From assembly GCF_001477495.1 (NCBI RefSeq), contig NZ_LDTF01000015.1:1-64000 (forward strand): a stretch of DNA of 64,000 nt. Direction: 5' to 3'. The notes beneath the pieces are model-generated. The model did no database searches. It was not told the origin of the DNA and worked only from the letters and a program-made list of their open reading frames with translations. Shown in pieces: positions 9,939 to 17,733 of the stretch. The stretch comes from Sphingomonas yabuuchiae (GTDB lineage: Bacteria; Pseudomonadota; Alphaproteobacteria; Sphingomonadales; Sphingomonadaceae). Every line of letters starts with the position of its first letter. Positions within the stretch are counted from its first letter, which is position 1. The position numbers were made by a program, and so were the translations under genes.

Positions 9939-10451
9939 ATGATCGCCGCCGATACCGAGATGCTCGTCACCCGCCACGGCACAGTGCTGCACGTCCGGCC
10001 CGCCCGCGAAGAGGACGAGCCCGCGTTCGCCGCCTTCTTCGCGAAGGTTTCGCCCGAGGATCTGCGCTTCCGCTTCCTGACCAGCGTGCGTGTAGTGAGT
10101 CACGAGCGGCTGTCCGGCATGATCCGTGCCAATGATGCAACCAGCGAAAGCCTGATCGCCTTTGACGACGGCGGATCGATCGTTGCGGCGGCGATGCTGG
10201 CCGGGAACGACATCGCGAAAACCGCAGAGGTCGCCGTCGCCATCCGGCGCGACATGAAGGCGCGAGGTATCGGCTGGACGTTGCTCGACCATCTGGTCGG
10301 TCATGCAAAACGAAAGGGATATCACACGATCGAAGCGCTAGAGGATCGCGACAACCAATCCGCCATCACGATCGAGAAGGAAATGGGTTTTATCCCTCAT
10401 CCAGTCGAGAGCGATCCCATGCTGGTCAGGCTAACGCGCGATATCGTCTGA
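9939..10451 (+). CDS. GNAT acetyltransferase resembling the Pat/acetyl-CoA-synthetase-linked domain
   Basis: The 170-residue product is a single GNAT domain. The N-terminal segment VRPAREEDEPAFAAFFAKVS followed by PEDLRFRFL resembles the stand-alone or fused GNAT domain of Pat/YfiQ-type protein lysine acetyltransferases. The acetyl-CoA pyrophosphate loop is MKARGIGWTLL (R-x-x-G-x-G). Pat proteins acetylate and inactivate acetyl-CoA synthetase, so a role in controlling acetate activation here would be logical, but the substrate is unknown. GGAGGA precedes the ATG at 9939. It has its own FNR box and is the last gene of the low-oxygen block. Confidence 0.85.
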   Translation: MIAADTEMLVTRHGTVLHVRPAREEDEPAFAAFFAKVSPEDLRFRFLTSVRVVSHERLSGMIRANDATSESLIAFDDGGSIVAAAMLAGNDIAKTAEVAVAIRRDMKARGIGWTLLDHLVGHAKRKGYHTIEALEDRDNQSAITIEKEMGFIPHPVESDPMLVRLTRDIV

Positions 10452-10868
10452 TCGACGCGCGCCGCCTCGATAAGATCCTACCCGAATACGATGCCATTCA
10501 CCCCTTCTCCCATTGTACATATGAACGCCAAAAGCGGTTGAATTTGACGTTTCCGATCGTATTTACATCCCATCATTTTCAACCGCGTTGGTACAGCGAG
10601 TAGGTACAGCGTGGCTGATCGTGAAACACAAAAAGCCCGGAAAACCGCGCCTTTTATGTTTGTGACATCCCTCCCGTAGGGGTCACCATTTCCCTGCCTT
10701 TTTTGGCGGAAATCGGCGAATTCAAATACATTCCAGCGACGCTCAGCCCACCCGGTGGCGCGAAATGAGGGTTCGATTGACTGTGCTGGACCGGTAAGCA
10801 CGCTGCTGCCGCACAGCGCCGATGCTTCCGCGCCAGTGATCCGGATGCGCCGGAGTTTGCGCTCGACC

Positions 10869-10991
10869 TGGCGCCATCAGATCGAACGACTATGCAGCGA
10901 TTTCAAGGATTGGCAACGGGTCGTTACCCGGTACGGCACGACGGCCGCAACCTATATCGGCTTCGTCGGCCTTGCGTCAGCTCTGCTCCGG
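10869..10991 (+). pseudogene. IS5-family transposase C-terminal remnant
   Basis: A 40-residue stretch containing RHQIERLCSDFKDWQRVVTR, then YGTTAATYIGFVGLASALLR, matches the C-terminal end of IS5-type DDE transposases (consensus pattern R-IERLF-LK-WRR-ATRYDK-A-NFLAF--LA). The glutamate of the DDE triad would be the E of QIERL. No catalytic Asp residues, upstream domain or terminal inverted repeats were recognised, so this is a decayed fragment. It sits in an AT-richer gap (10452-11068) that otherwise holds no convincing gene and may mark an old insertion point. Confidence 0.65.
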
Positions 10992-11068
10992 CCGTCCTTT
11001 GTCCGCGACACCCAAGGCATCGCGACACCGTATCCGTCTTCATCTCCAACAAATGGAATGGAGCGAAA

Positions 11069-11338
11069 ATGGAAACGACGCGTGGACCTTCGGCTTTTGA
11101 GGAACACCATTATTCGGTACAGGCCGTCGCCATCGCGAGCGCGCTGGCCGAGGGGGAGTGCGCTCATATCTACCGTGCGCAAACCCGCGAATGGCTCGAT
11201 CACCTGGAGACGATCTCGCATCCGCCTTCTTGCGATATCGAAAACGGGCTCCTGTTTGCCGAATTCCTGACCAAACTCTGTCGGGTTGGTGCGGGTCTGG
11301 AAACAGATTTCGGGCGCGAGGCTTTGAAGGGTTCATAG
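11069..11338 (+). CDS. Small hypothetical protein (89 aa)
   Basis: An 89-residue open frame starts at an ATG 7 nt after GGAG. The predicted protein is acidic, helical and soluble (EEHHYSVQAVAIASALAEGE, HIYRAQTREWLDHLETISH), with two cysteines and no signal peptide. I do not recognise a family. It lies between the transposase remnant and the first DUF333 gene. It could be a genuine accessory gene or a chance frame; the good ribosome-binding site is the main argument for it. Confidence 0.4.
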   Translation: METTRGPSAFEEHHYSVQAVAIASALAEGECAHIYRAQTREWLDHLETISHPPSCDIENGLLFAEFLTKLCRVGAGLETDFGREALKGS

Positions 11339-11667
11339 GCTGGAGCTTCGACTATGATACCATTGCCGGTCGGCTGTTTCGCAGCGATGCTGCGGAGGCC
11401 GACGGCAAGAGGCATCACGATCCGGCAATGCACCTCAAGGCCCCCTGCCATAGCCTCGCGCGCGAATGCGCTTCACTTGAGACGTGACGCCAATCGCCGA
11501 GCCTATTCAACGACCTGTACCGGCGAAGTCGCTTCCATGGGTCGATACGTTCGCTGAAGGCAATGGCCTTCCCCAAGGTGAAAGTCATTCTGCTCCGTCT
11601 GTCTATTGCAGGTCGAGCGAACGATTTGGGCGCTGGCCAGGGCACGCGAATGGGGAATGGTGGCGTG
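11339..11667. other. 329-bp intergenic region with no recognised feature
   Basis: Between the small hypothetical gene and the first DUF333 gene I see no convincing coding frame with a ribosome-binding site, no strong hairpin and no known operator. It presumably carries the promoter of the DUF333 gene. Confidence 0.4.
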
Positions 11668-12045
11668 ATGTATCGAACGGCCTATGGCGTCACTGCGCTT
11701 CTGATATGTACAGCCGTGCCAACGCTGATCATGACGACCGCCGAGGCTCTGCCACAGGCGGAGATCGAGATTGGCGGGACTGGTGCCTGTCTTCGAACGG
11801 GCGGGATTGGCGTCGTCGTCAATGGCGCGCCCTATTGCCGCCTGCTAGATGGACGGGTGGTCGATCAGCGGCTGCTCATGTTTGGACGGCGGCGGCGTGC
11901 GGTCATGCCCAATCCCGCCAGCGTCCAATGCGAGCGATATGGCGGGCGCGTGGAGGTGGTAAACGGTCCCGCTGGCCAGACGGGCTATTGCCATCTGCCG
12001 AACGGAGCCGTCGTCGAGGAATGGGCATTGTTCCGTGGTCGCTAA
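11668..12045 (+). CDS. Secreted tandem DUF333 protein (first copy)
   Basis: The protein is 125 residues with an N-terminal hydrophobic segment (YGVTALLICTAVPTLIMTTAEA) that looks like a signal peptide. Two DUF333-type units follow. The second is canonical: PNPASVQCERYGG, then GYCHLPNGAVVEEWALFR. The first (ACLRTGGIGVVVNGAPYCRL then DGRVVDQRLLMFGRR) is diverged but keeps the paired cysteines and the C-x-L-x-DG pattern. DUF333 proteins are small periplasmic or lipoprotein-like proteins of unknown function, sometimes labelled putative hemolysin. It lies just upstream of the ECF sigma/FecR/receptor cassette, and a second tandem DUF333 gene lies just downstream of it. The start at 11668 is preferred because it begins the signal peptide. 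Confidence 0.8.
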   Translation: MYRTAYGVTALLICTAVPTLIMTTAEALPQAEIEIGGTGACLRTGGIGVVVNGAPYCRLLDGRVVDQRLLMFGRRRRAVMPNPASVQCERYGGRVEVVNGPAGQTGYCHLPNGAVVEEWALFRGR

Positions 12046-12181
12046 CGTCGCCAGAGGGACGGCGGTGATAGCCTCCGGACGTCGACAGACGATCTCCCGC
12101 TCGGACAAGCGAAATACGGACAGTCGAAATTCATTTCTCACGATTCATCCTGTAAGGGCATCGGCATGGTCCATTCCATCA

Positions 12182-12700
12182 ATGTCGGTGCCGATGTCGT
12201 CAAACGGGCTTGAAGCTGTTTATCTTGCCAATCGCGACAAACTCGTCCGGTTTCTTGCCGCGCGTGGTGCGGGCGATGCGGCCGAAGACTTGGTTAATGA
12301 TCTTTGGCTAAAGATATCAACCTCTTCGTCATCGGGTCCGATCGCCAATCCCCTGTCATACCTGTTCCGGGCGGCCGATACGCTGATGATCGACCGCTAC
12401 CGGGCGAAACGCCAGGGGGAGAAGCGGGAGCAGGACTGGTACGAGCTTCGCGGCAGTGGCGAGGCTTCGTCCGAGCCGGTGGGCGAGCGGGTGATCGGCG
12501 CACAACAGGAAGTGGCGAAGGTCGCCGCGGTCCTGGCCCGACTGGGAGCACGCCGGGAAGCCATCTTCCGGCGCGCCCGGATCGACGGCGTGTCGCAACG
12601 GCAGATCGCTGCGGAACTGGGCGTCAGCCTGAGTACGGTAGAGGCCGATCTGCGGATCGCCACCCGTGCACTGATCGAATTGAAGGATGAACTGCAATGA
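12182..12700 (+). CDS. ECF RNA polymerase sigma factor (FecI type)
   Basis: This 172-residue sigma-70-family ECF factor has region 2 (AVYLANRDKLVRFLAARGAG and DAAEDLVNDLWLKI, then NPLSYLFRAADTLMIDRYR). Region 4 has RREAIFRRARIDGVSQRQIA and AELGVSLSTVEADL. The next two genes encode a FecR-like anti-sigma/sensor and an STN-bearing TonB receptor, so this is a FecI-type factor in cell-surface signalling. Its stop overlaps the fecR-like start (ATGA). The start is uncertain: ATG at 12182 or 12194, neither with a clear Shine-Dalgarno. Confidence 0.9.
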   Translation: MSVPMSSNGLEAVYLANRDKLVRFLAARGAGDAAEDLVNDLWLKISTSSSSGPIANPLSYLFRAADTLMIDRYRAKRQGEKREQDWYELRGSGEASSEPVGERVIGAQQEVAKVAAVLARLGARREAIFRRARIDGVSQRQIAAELGVSLSTVEADLRIATRALIELKDELQ

Positions 12701-13620
12701 CCGGCAGACAGGTCGACGAACAGGCGCTGGAATGGGCGATCCGCGCCGCCGATCCGCTCTTTGACGACTGGGACGGGCTGACCGGATGGCTGGAGGCCGA
12801 TCCAGGCAATCATGACCGGTATGACGATGCGCTGGCCGCCATGGCGGAGGCGCGCGATCGCGTTGCCGCCATGCCCGTGCAGACCGCGCCGGTGGCCGCC
12901 AATGACGAACGGCCGGTACGCCACGGCTTTTGGCGTTGGGGCGGCAGCGCCACCGCCGCGATGCTCGTCGCGGTCGTCGGCGTATCCGTCTGGAGCGAGC
13001 GCAGCCAGCCCTATGCGGTCGAAACCGCGCCGGGCGAACAGCGCACGGTGCAACTGGCCGATGGCAGCGAGGTCGTCCTGGCCGGCGGTTCGCGCGTGAC
13101 ATTGGACCGGGCCGATGCGCGGGTGGCGAGCGTCGAGCGCGGCGAGATGCTCTTCCGCGTCCGTCATGACGCCGCGCACCCGTTCCGGGTGACCGCAGGC
13201 GACACGCAGATGGTCGACCTCGGCACGGTGTTCGACGTCACGCGCGATCCGGGACGGGTGCGCATCGCCGTGGCGGAGGGGGCGGTGATGGTCGCTCCGG
13301 ACGGCGCGAAGCTGCGGCTCGATCCGGGGCAGGCGGTGGTGGCGAGCGGCGGGGAACTGCGTCGACAATCCGCGACGGATGTCGGCGGGTGGCGTGAGGG
13401 GCGGCTGACGTTCGACAACGCGCCCTTGTCCGACGTCGCGCGCGATCTCACCCGCGAGCTGGGTCGCACCGTCCGGGCCGACCCTGCACTGGCCGACAGA
13501 CCGTTCAGCGGGACGATCGATATCCGCAGCCTGCGGAACGATCCGGCGCGGCTGGGTCGCTTGCTGGGCGTATCGGTCCGCATCGATGGCGAGGCATGGG
13601 TGCTGGGCGACGATCGGTGA
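12697..13620 (+). CDS. FecR-family anti-sigma factor / transmembrane sensor
   Basis: The 307-residue protein has a cytoplasmic N-terminus (about 1-80, with the FecR_N-like WAIRAADPLFDDWDGLTGWL). One membrane helix follows near 84-100 (ATAAMLVAVVGVSVW). The periplasmic FecR domain (about 105-200, including GEQRTVQLADGSEVVLAGGS and GEMLFRV) is followed by an STN-like C-terminal domain (PLSDVARDLTRELGRTV through LLGVSVRIDG). It would relay receptor occupancy across the inner membrane to the sigma factor encoded just upstream. The start overlaps the sigma stop by 4 nt, and its end overlaps the receptor start by 25 nt, so the three genes are translationally coupled. Confidence 0.92.
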   Translation: MTGRQVDEQALEWAIRAADPLFDDWDGLTGWLEADPGNHDRYDDALAAMAEARDRVAAMPVQTAPVAANDERPVRHGFWRWGGSATAAMLVAVVGVSVWSERSQPYAVETAPGEQRTVQLADGSEVVLAGGSRVTLDRADARVASVERGEMLFRVRHDAAHPFRVTAGDTQMVDLGTVFDVTRDPGRVRIAVAEGAVMVAPDGAKLRLDPGQAVVASGGELRRQSATDVGGWREGRLTFDNAPLSDVARDLTRELGRTVRADPALADRPFSGTIDIRSLRNDPARLGRLLGVSVRIDGEAWVLGDDR

Positions 13621-16007
13621 CGTTCGGTGCGGCTGCGGTGGCGACAGGATTGACGCTCGCCATGATGGCGGCGGCTCCGGCGGAGGCACAGAGCCTGTCG
13701 ATCGACCTGCCTGCGGGCAGCGTCCGCGATCAGGTGACGACGCTGGGCCGCCTTGGCGGGATCAGCGTCGTGGTGACGGACCCCCGCCTCTGGTCGAAGC
13801 CGGTGCCGCGCCTGCGCGGACGGATGAGCGCGGTCGTCGCCCTTCGCCTGATCGCGGCGCGCTGCGGCGGCGAAGTCGAGGCGATCGACAGCCTGTTGTA
13901 CCGGATCGTCCCCAGACGCACCCCGACACCTCCTCCGACGCCGCACCGCCCTCACCCCCAGCCCGAAGCGGCGAAGACGCCCGAGGCTCCTCCGCCCGAC
14001 ATCATCGTCATCGGCAGCAAACGCGATCTGCCGTTCGGGCAGACCGCCGGGCAGGTCATGCGTGTGTCGGGGCAGGATCTCGAACTCGGTGGTGCCGGTG
14101 GAACCGAACGGCTGACGTCACGGCTGACGACGATCGCCTCGACCAGCCTGGGGGCGGGCCGGAACAAGCTGTTCATCCGGGGCATCGCCGATTCCAGCTT
14201 CTCGGGTCCCAGCCAGGCGACCGTCGGCCAGTATTATGGCGACCTGCGGCTCGGCTACAACGCGCCCGACCCCGACCTGCGCCTCGCCGATCTGGCGGCA
14301 GTCGAGGTGCTGGCCGGACCACAAGGCACGCTGTACGGGGCGGGTTCGATGGGCGGGTTGATCCGCCTCGTTCCCAATCCCGTCGAGTTGGACCGGACCG
14401 GCGGTTCGGTGGCGATCGGGGCATCCACCACGGCCCATGGCGCACCCGGCTTCGACACACAGGCCGTCCTCAACCTCCCGGTCGTCACCGATCGACTGGG
14501 AATGCGGCTGGTCGCCACGGCGGTTGAGGAAGGTGGCTATATCGACAAGCCGCTGCTCGGTCGCCGCAACGTCAATACGACCCGTATCGCGGGCTGGCGC
14601 GGCACCGTGCATCTGAACATCACCGATGGCTGGAGCGCGGAGCTGATCGGGATCGCGCAGCGTATCCGGGGGGCGGACAGCCAATATGCGGATCGCGATG
14701 CCCCCTTCCTCACGCGCAGGACGCGCGTGGTAGAGGCGTTCGGCAATGATTTCGGCCAGGGGCAGTTCGTGCTGGATGGCCGGATCGGCGATGTCCGGTT
14801 GCGCTCGTCGACCGGCCTTACCGCGCTGGACCTGACCGAGCGCTATGACGCGACGATCCCCGGCGATCCCGCGACGCTCTTCGTCCAGACCAACCGCACC
14901 CGCATGGTCGCCAACGAGACACGCGCCTGGGTCACGCATGCCGACGGATCGGGATGGCTTCTGGGCGTGAGCTATACTGGCAATCGCACCCGGCTGTTGC
15001 GCTCCTTCGTCCAGCCCGGTCAGCGCTACCCGCTACCCGGCGTGTCCAATCGGCTGCACGAACTCACCGCCTATGGCGAGGCCAGCGTCCGGCTGACCCC
15101 GGCGATCCTGTTGACCAGCGGCGCACGGATCAGCCGGTCCGTGCTGTCCGGCGCGGCGGAGGATCCCCGCGAGCAGATCATGCCGATCGTGTCCGCCACC
15201 GCGGCGACGCGGCAGGAATGGTCCGTGCTGCCCTCCGCCTCGCTTCTCGTCGACCTGCATGGCGGCGCATCCGCGTTCCTGCGCTACCAACAGGGCTTCC
15301 GGCCGGGCGGTCTGGCGGTCGACGACGACTATATCCGCCGGTTCGACAGCGACCGGGTCTCGACGATCGAGGCCGGCTATCGCTTCGGCCGCGCGGCGCG
15401 GGATCCCTTCGCCCTGACGCTCACCATCGCCCATACCGATTGGCGGAATATCCAGGCGGACTTTCTCGATAGCGGGAACCTGCCGTCGACCGCCAATATC
15501 GGCAATGGCGACGTCTGGACCGTGGAGGCATCCGGGGCGATCCGCCTCGCAAAGGGGTGGCGCATGGAGGGAGCCGTCTCGCTCAACGACAGCAGCGTCA
15601 ACGAACGCGGTCCGAACGACCTGCCCTTGCAGGATGCATCCGCCGGCGGTGCGGGAAGCCTGCGTCCCATTCCTAACATCGCGGATATCACGGCAAGGAT
15701 CGGCATGATCTATGAGACCGCGCTCGGCGACCGGTCGCGGCTGAAGATTGATGGCTGGCTTCGCTATATCGGGCTGTCGCGCCTGGGGCTCGGCCCTTTG
15801 CTGGGCGATGAACAGGGCAATTACGCCGACAGCGCCGTGACCGCGCGTATGGGCTGGGACCGCTTCGGCGTAACCGTCGGCGTGACCAATATCCTGAACG
15901 CGCGGGGCAACCGTTTCGCGATGGGCACGCCCTTCGTCACGGGCAAGGAGCAGATCACGCCCATTCGTCCTCGCACCATCCGCATCGGACTGGACACGGC
16001 CTTCTGA
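13596..16007 (+). CDS. TonB-dependent receptor with N-terminal STN signalling domain
   Basis: This is an 803-residue outer-membrane receptor. A signal peptide ends near residue 31 (AAAPAEAQ). An STN domain follows (about 33-107, SIDLPAGSVRDQVTTLGRLG), then a proline-rich linker (about 109-130), a TonB-box-like DIIVIGSKR and a plug domain with QGTLYGAGSMGG near 245-256. The 22-strand barrel ends with the C-terminal aromatic DTAF. The STN domain and the upstream sigma/FecR genes mark it as a signal transducer as well as an importer of a siderophore or other chelate; the ligand is not identifiable. The start may be ATG 13596 or GTG 13617; both overlap or abut the FecR gene end. Confidence 0.92.
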   Translation: MGAGRRSVTFGAAAVATGLTLAMMAAAPAEAQSLSIDLPAGSVRDQVTTLGRLGGISVVVTDPRLWSKPVPRLRGRMSAVVALRLIAARCGGEVEAIDSLLYRIVPRRTPTPPPTPHRPHPQPEAAKTPEAPPPDIIVIGSKRDLPFGQTAGQVMRVSGQDLELGGAGGTERLTSRLTTIASTSLGAGRNKLFIRGIADSSFSGPSQATVGQYYGDLRLGYNAPDPDLRLADLAAVEVLAGPQGTLYGAGSMGGLIRLVPNPVELDRTGGSVAIGASTTAHGAPGFDTQAVLNLPVVTDRLGMRLVATAVEEGGYIDKPLLGRRNVNTTRIAGWRGTVHLNITDGWSAELIGIAQRIRGADSQYADRDAPFLTRRTRVVEAFGNDFGQGQFVLDGRIGDVRLRSSTGLTALDLTERYDATIPGDPATLFVQTNRTRMVANETRAWVTHADGSGWLLGVSYTGNRTRLLRSFVQPGQRYPLPGVSNRLHELTAYGEASVRLTPAILLTSGARISRSVLSGAAEDPREQIMPIVSATAATRQEWSVLPSASLLVDLHGGASAFLRYQQGFRPGGLAVDDDYIRRFDSDRVSTIEAGYRFGRAARDPFALTLTIAHTDWRNIQADFLDSGNLPSTANIGNGDVWTVEASGAIRLAKGWRMEGAVSLNDSSVNERGPNDLPLQDASAGGAGSLRPIPNIADITARIGMIYETALGDRSRLKIDGWLRYIGLSRLGLGPLLGDEQGNYADSAVTARMGWDRFGVTVGVTNILNARGNRFAMGTPFVTGKEQITPIRPRTIRIGLDTAF

Positions 16008-16193
16008 AAAAATTCTACGGTGTCGGGCGCTCGGCTTCGTCATCGTCGTGCTGGCACCATCGCGTGGTGAGCGTGCCATGCAAGGCGGCGGGCATGTTCA
16101 GGCATCGGCCATGCCGATGACGGAACGTTTCGGCTGCTCAACTTGCAAACCGAACCGGACGATCGATCCGGCTTCGCCAGTAAGGACGATGAG

Positions 16194-16607
16194 ATGAAGT
16201 TTGTAGTATTGATGACCACCGGCCTCGCCTCGGCAGCGGCGGCTACGCTGCCTGTTCCTGCGCAGGCGGCCCCGGGCAAGGTAGGCCTGGCCAATCCGGC
16301 ATCGGTCTATTGCGGATCGATCGGCGGCAAGTCGTTCGTGCGCAAGACGCCATCGGGCGATGTCGGCTATTGCCGCCTGCCCAACGGTCGGGTCCATGAA
16401 GAATGGGCCCTCTTCCGCAAGAGCCAGAAGCGGTCGCCCAAGCGCCGCACCAATGCCCATCTGGCCAACCCCGCCTCTGCCTATTGCGAAAAGCAGAAGG
16501 GGACGATCGAAGTGAGCCAGGAAGAGAATTATTGCCATCTGCCGGACGGACGGATCATCGAGGAGTGGGAACTCTTCCGCGCCCAGCCGGTCGGCCGCGC
16601 CCGCTAA
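16194..16607 (+). CDS. Secreted tandem DUF333 protein (second copy)
   Basis: The protein is 137 residues with a clear signal peptide (MKFVVLMTTGLASAAAATLP, cleavage after AQA). Two well-conserved DUF333 units follow: LANPASVYCGSIGGK with GYCRLPNGRVHEEWALFR, and LANPASAYCEKQKG with NYCHLPDGRIIEEWELFR. They are joined by a basic linker (KSQKRSPKRRTN). The start has AAGGA 7 nt upstream. It follows the TonB receptor by 186 bp and is a divergent duplicate of the gene at 11668. The function of the family is unknown; the paired cysteines suggest a disulphide in each unit. Confidence 0.88.
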   Translation: MKFVVLMTTGLASAAAATLPVPAQAAPGKVGLANPASVYCGSIGGKSFVRKTPSGDVGYCRLPNGRVHEEWALFRKSQKRSPKRRTNAHLANPASAYCEKQKGTIEVSQEENYCHLPDGRIIEEWELFRAQPVGRAR

Positions 16608-16619
16608 ATATCAGTGCCG

Positions 16620-16647
16620 TGAGCCGCGTCCGAAAGAGCGCGGCTCA
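16620..16647. terminator. 9-bp stem hairpin after the second DUF333 gene
   Basis: TGAGCCGCG and CGCGGCTCA form a perfect 9-bp stem around a 10-nt loop, 13 bp after the DUF333 stop codon. No T-run follows, so it may be a weak or Rho-assisted terminator, or an mRNA 3' stabiliser. Confidence 0.5.
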
Positions 16648-16830
16648 TGCGTTGGCCGAAGCAGCCTGTTCCTCTGATATTGTTTGCCAGAATACTCGCT
16701 GACATCGTTTCAAAAAAAATTTCGGCGGCACCCAAGGCAATTCGGACAGGGTGACGTCTTGTGGATGTAGGGGGACGCGAACTGGTGCGACCCACTCGAC
16801 CAAATATTCCAATTCGAAGGACCGATTTCC

Positions 16831-17598
16831 ATGACCCTGGTTAGCACGCTCGTGCCCGCCTATCGCGGTGCGCGCCGGAACTCTGCCGCCCTGTTCGCAG
16901 GCTTCGCCGCAGCGATCGTCGTGGCGTCCCCTGCGGCCGCGCAGAAGGCCGAGCCAGGCACCTATGCCGTCGCCCGCGCCGGTGCGCAGATCGACTCCGA
17001 CGTGAAACCGACCCAGGTTCTGGCCAAGGGCCAGACCGTCTCCAAGACGACGCCGACCCTGCCCAAGACTATCGACCATGACGGCGGCTTCACCGGCGAA
17101 CTCGGCATGGGCTATGACTTCGGCGGCATCCGCGTGGAGGGAACGGCGGGCTACGACACCGCCAAGGTCAACGCCAAGGCGCTGAGCACCAAGACATATT
17201 CTGGCGCCGGGCGCACCAAGTCGTTCGATCTCGGGGTCGCCGCCTATGTCGATCTGGTCCGCGAAGGTCCGTTGAAGCCGTTCATCGGTGGCGGCATCGG
17301 TGCCTCGCGCGTCGACTATTCGATCAACCGCCTGATGATCGACAAGACCCCCGGAACGCAGAAGCCGATGGTCGCAATCACGGGCAAGGACTGGGGCTTC
17401 CGCTGGCACCTCGACGCCGGTGCAAGCTATGATGTGACGCCGCAGACCTCGATCGAACTGCTGGGTCGCTACTCGCAGACCGCGGGCTTGAAGATGAAGG
17501 CCGTGGCCCTCGACGAAAACCTGGCCCGCCAGACGGTCGATTACAAGCTGAAGAACACGTCGACCTCGATCATGGTTGGTGTCCGTCAGAAGTTCTGA
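16831..17598 (+). CDS. Outer-membrane beta-barrel protein (OmpA/porin-like)
   Basis: The 255-residue protein has an N-terminal signal sequence (AALFAGFAAAIVVASPAAAQ, cleaved near 38). About eight amphipathic beta strands follow: GTYAVARAGAQI, GFTGELGMGYDF, IRVEGTAGYDTA, SFDLGVAAYVDL, KPFIGGGIGASRVDY, WHLDAGASYDV and SIELLGRYSQ, ending VGVRQKF with a terminal Phe. This is the layout of small 8-stranded outer-membrane barrels. GAAGGA lies before the ATG. The role may be structural or adhesive; nothing specific can be read. It is monocistronic, with a terminator after it. Confidence 0.82.
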   Translation: MTLVSTLVPAYRGARRNSAALFAGFAAAIVVASPAAAQKAEPGTYAVARAGAQIDSDVKPTQVLAKGQTVSKTTPTLPKTIDHDGGFTGELGMGYDFGGIRVEGTAGYDTAKVNAKALSTKTYSGAGRTKSFDLGVAAYVDLVREGPLKPFIGGGIGASRVDYSINRLMIDKTPGTQKPMVAITGKDWGFRWHLDAGASYDVTPQTSIELLGRYSQTAGLKMKAVALDENLARQTVDYKLKNTSTSIMVGVRQKF

Positions 17599-17622
17599 AA
17601 CCGAACCTCGTACCGAATGAAG

Positions 17623-17652
17623 GCGTCGCTCCCATGGCGGGAGCGGCGCTTT
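17623..17652. terminator. Rho-independent-type terminator between convergent genes
   Basis: GCGTCGCTCCC and GGGAGCGGCGC pair as an 11-bp stem with one G-U wobble around a 5-nt loop, followed on the + strand by TTTCGCTTT. It follows the beta-barrel gene and faces the convergent chemoreceptor gene. Confidence 0.7.
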
Positions 17653-17733
17653 CGCTTTGCTCGAAGCGTAGGTTTGCGGCCGATCACCGATCGGCCGCGC
17701 CCCGCTCGTCTGTAGCTCGCCGCCAAAGCCTTC

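Noticed and set aside
10478-10801. A 107-codon reverse frame upstream of the transposase relic
   Set aside because: It has no recognisable motif, no good ribosome-binding site and an unlikely composition; it lies in the AT-richer gap around the relic.
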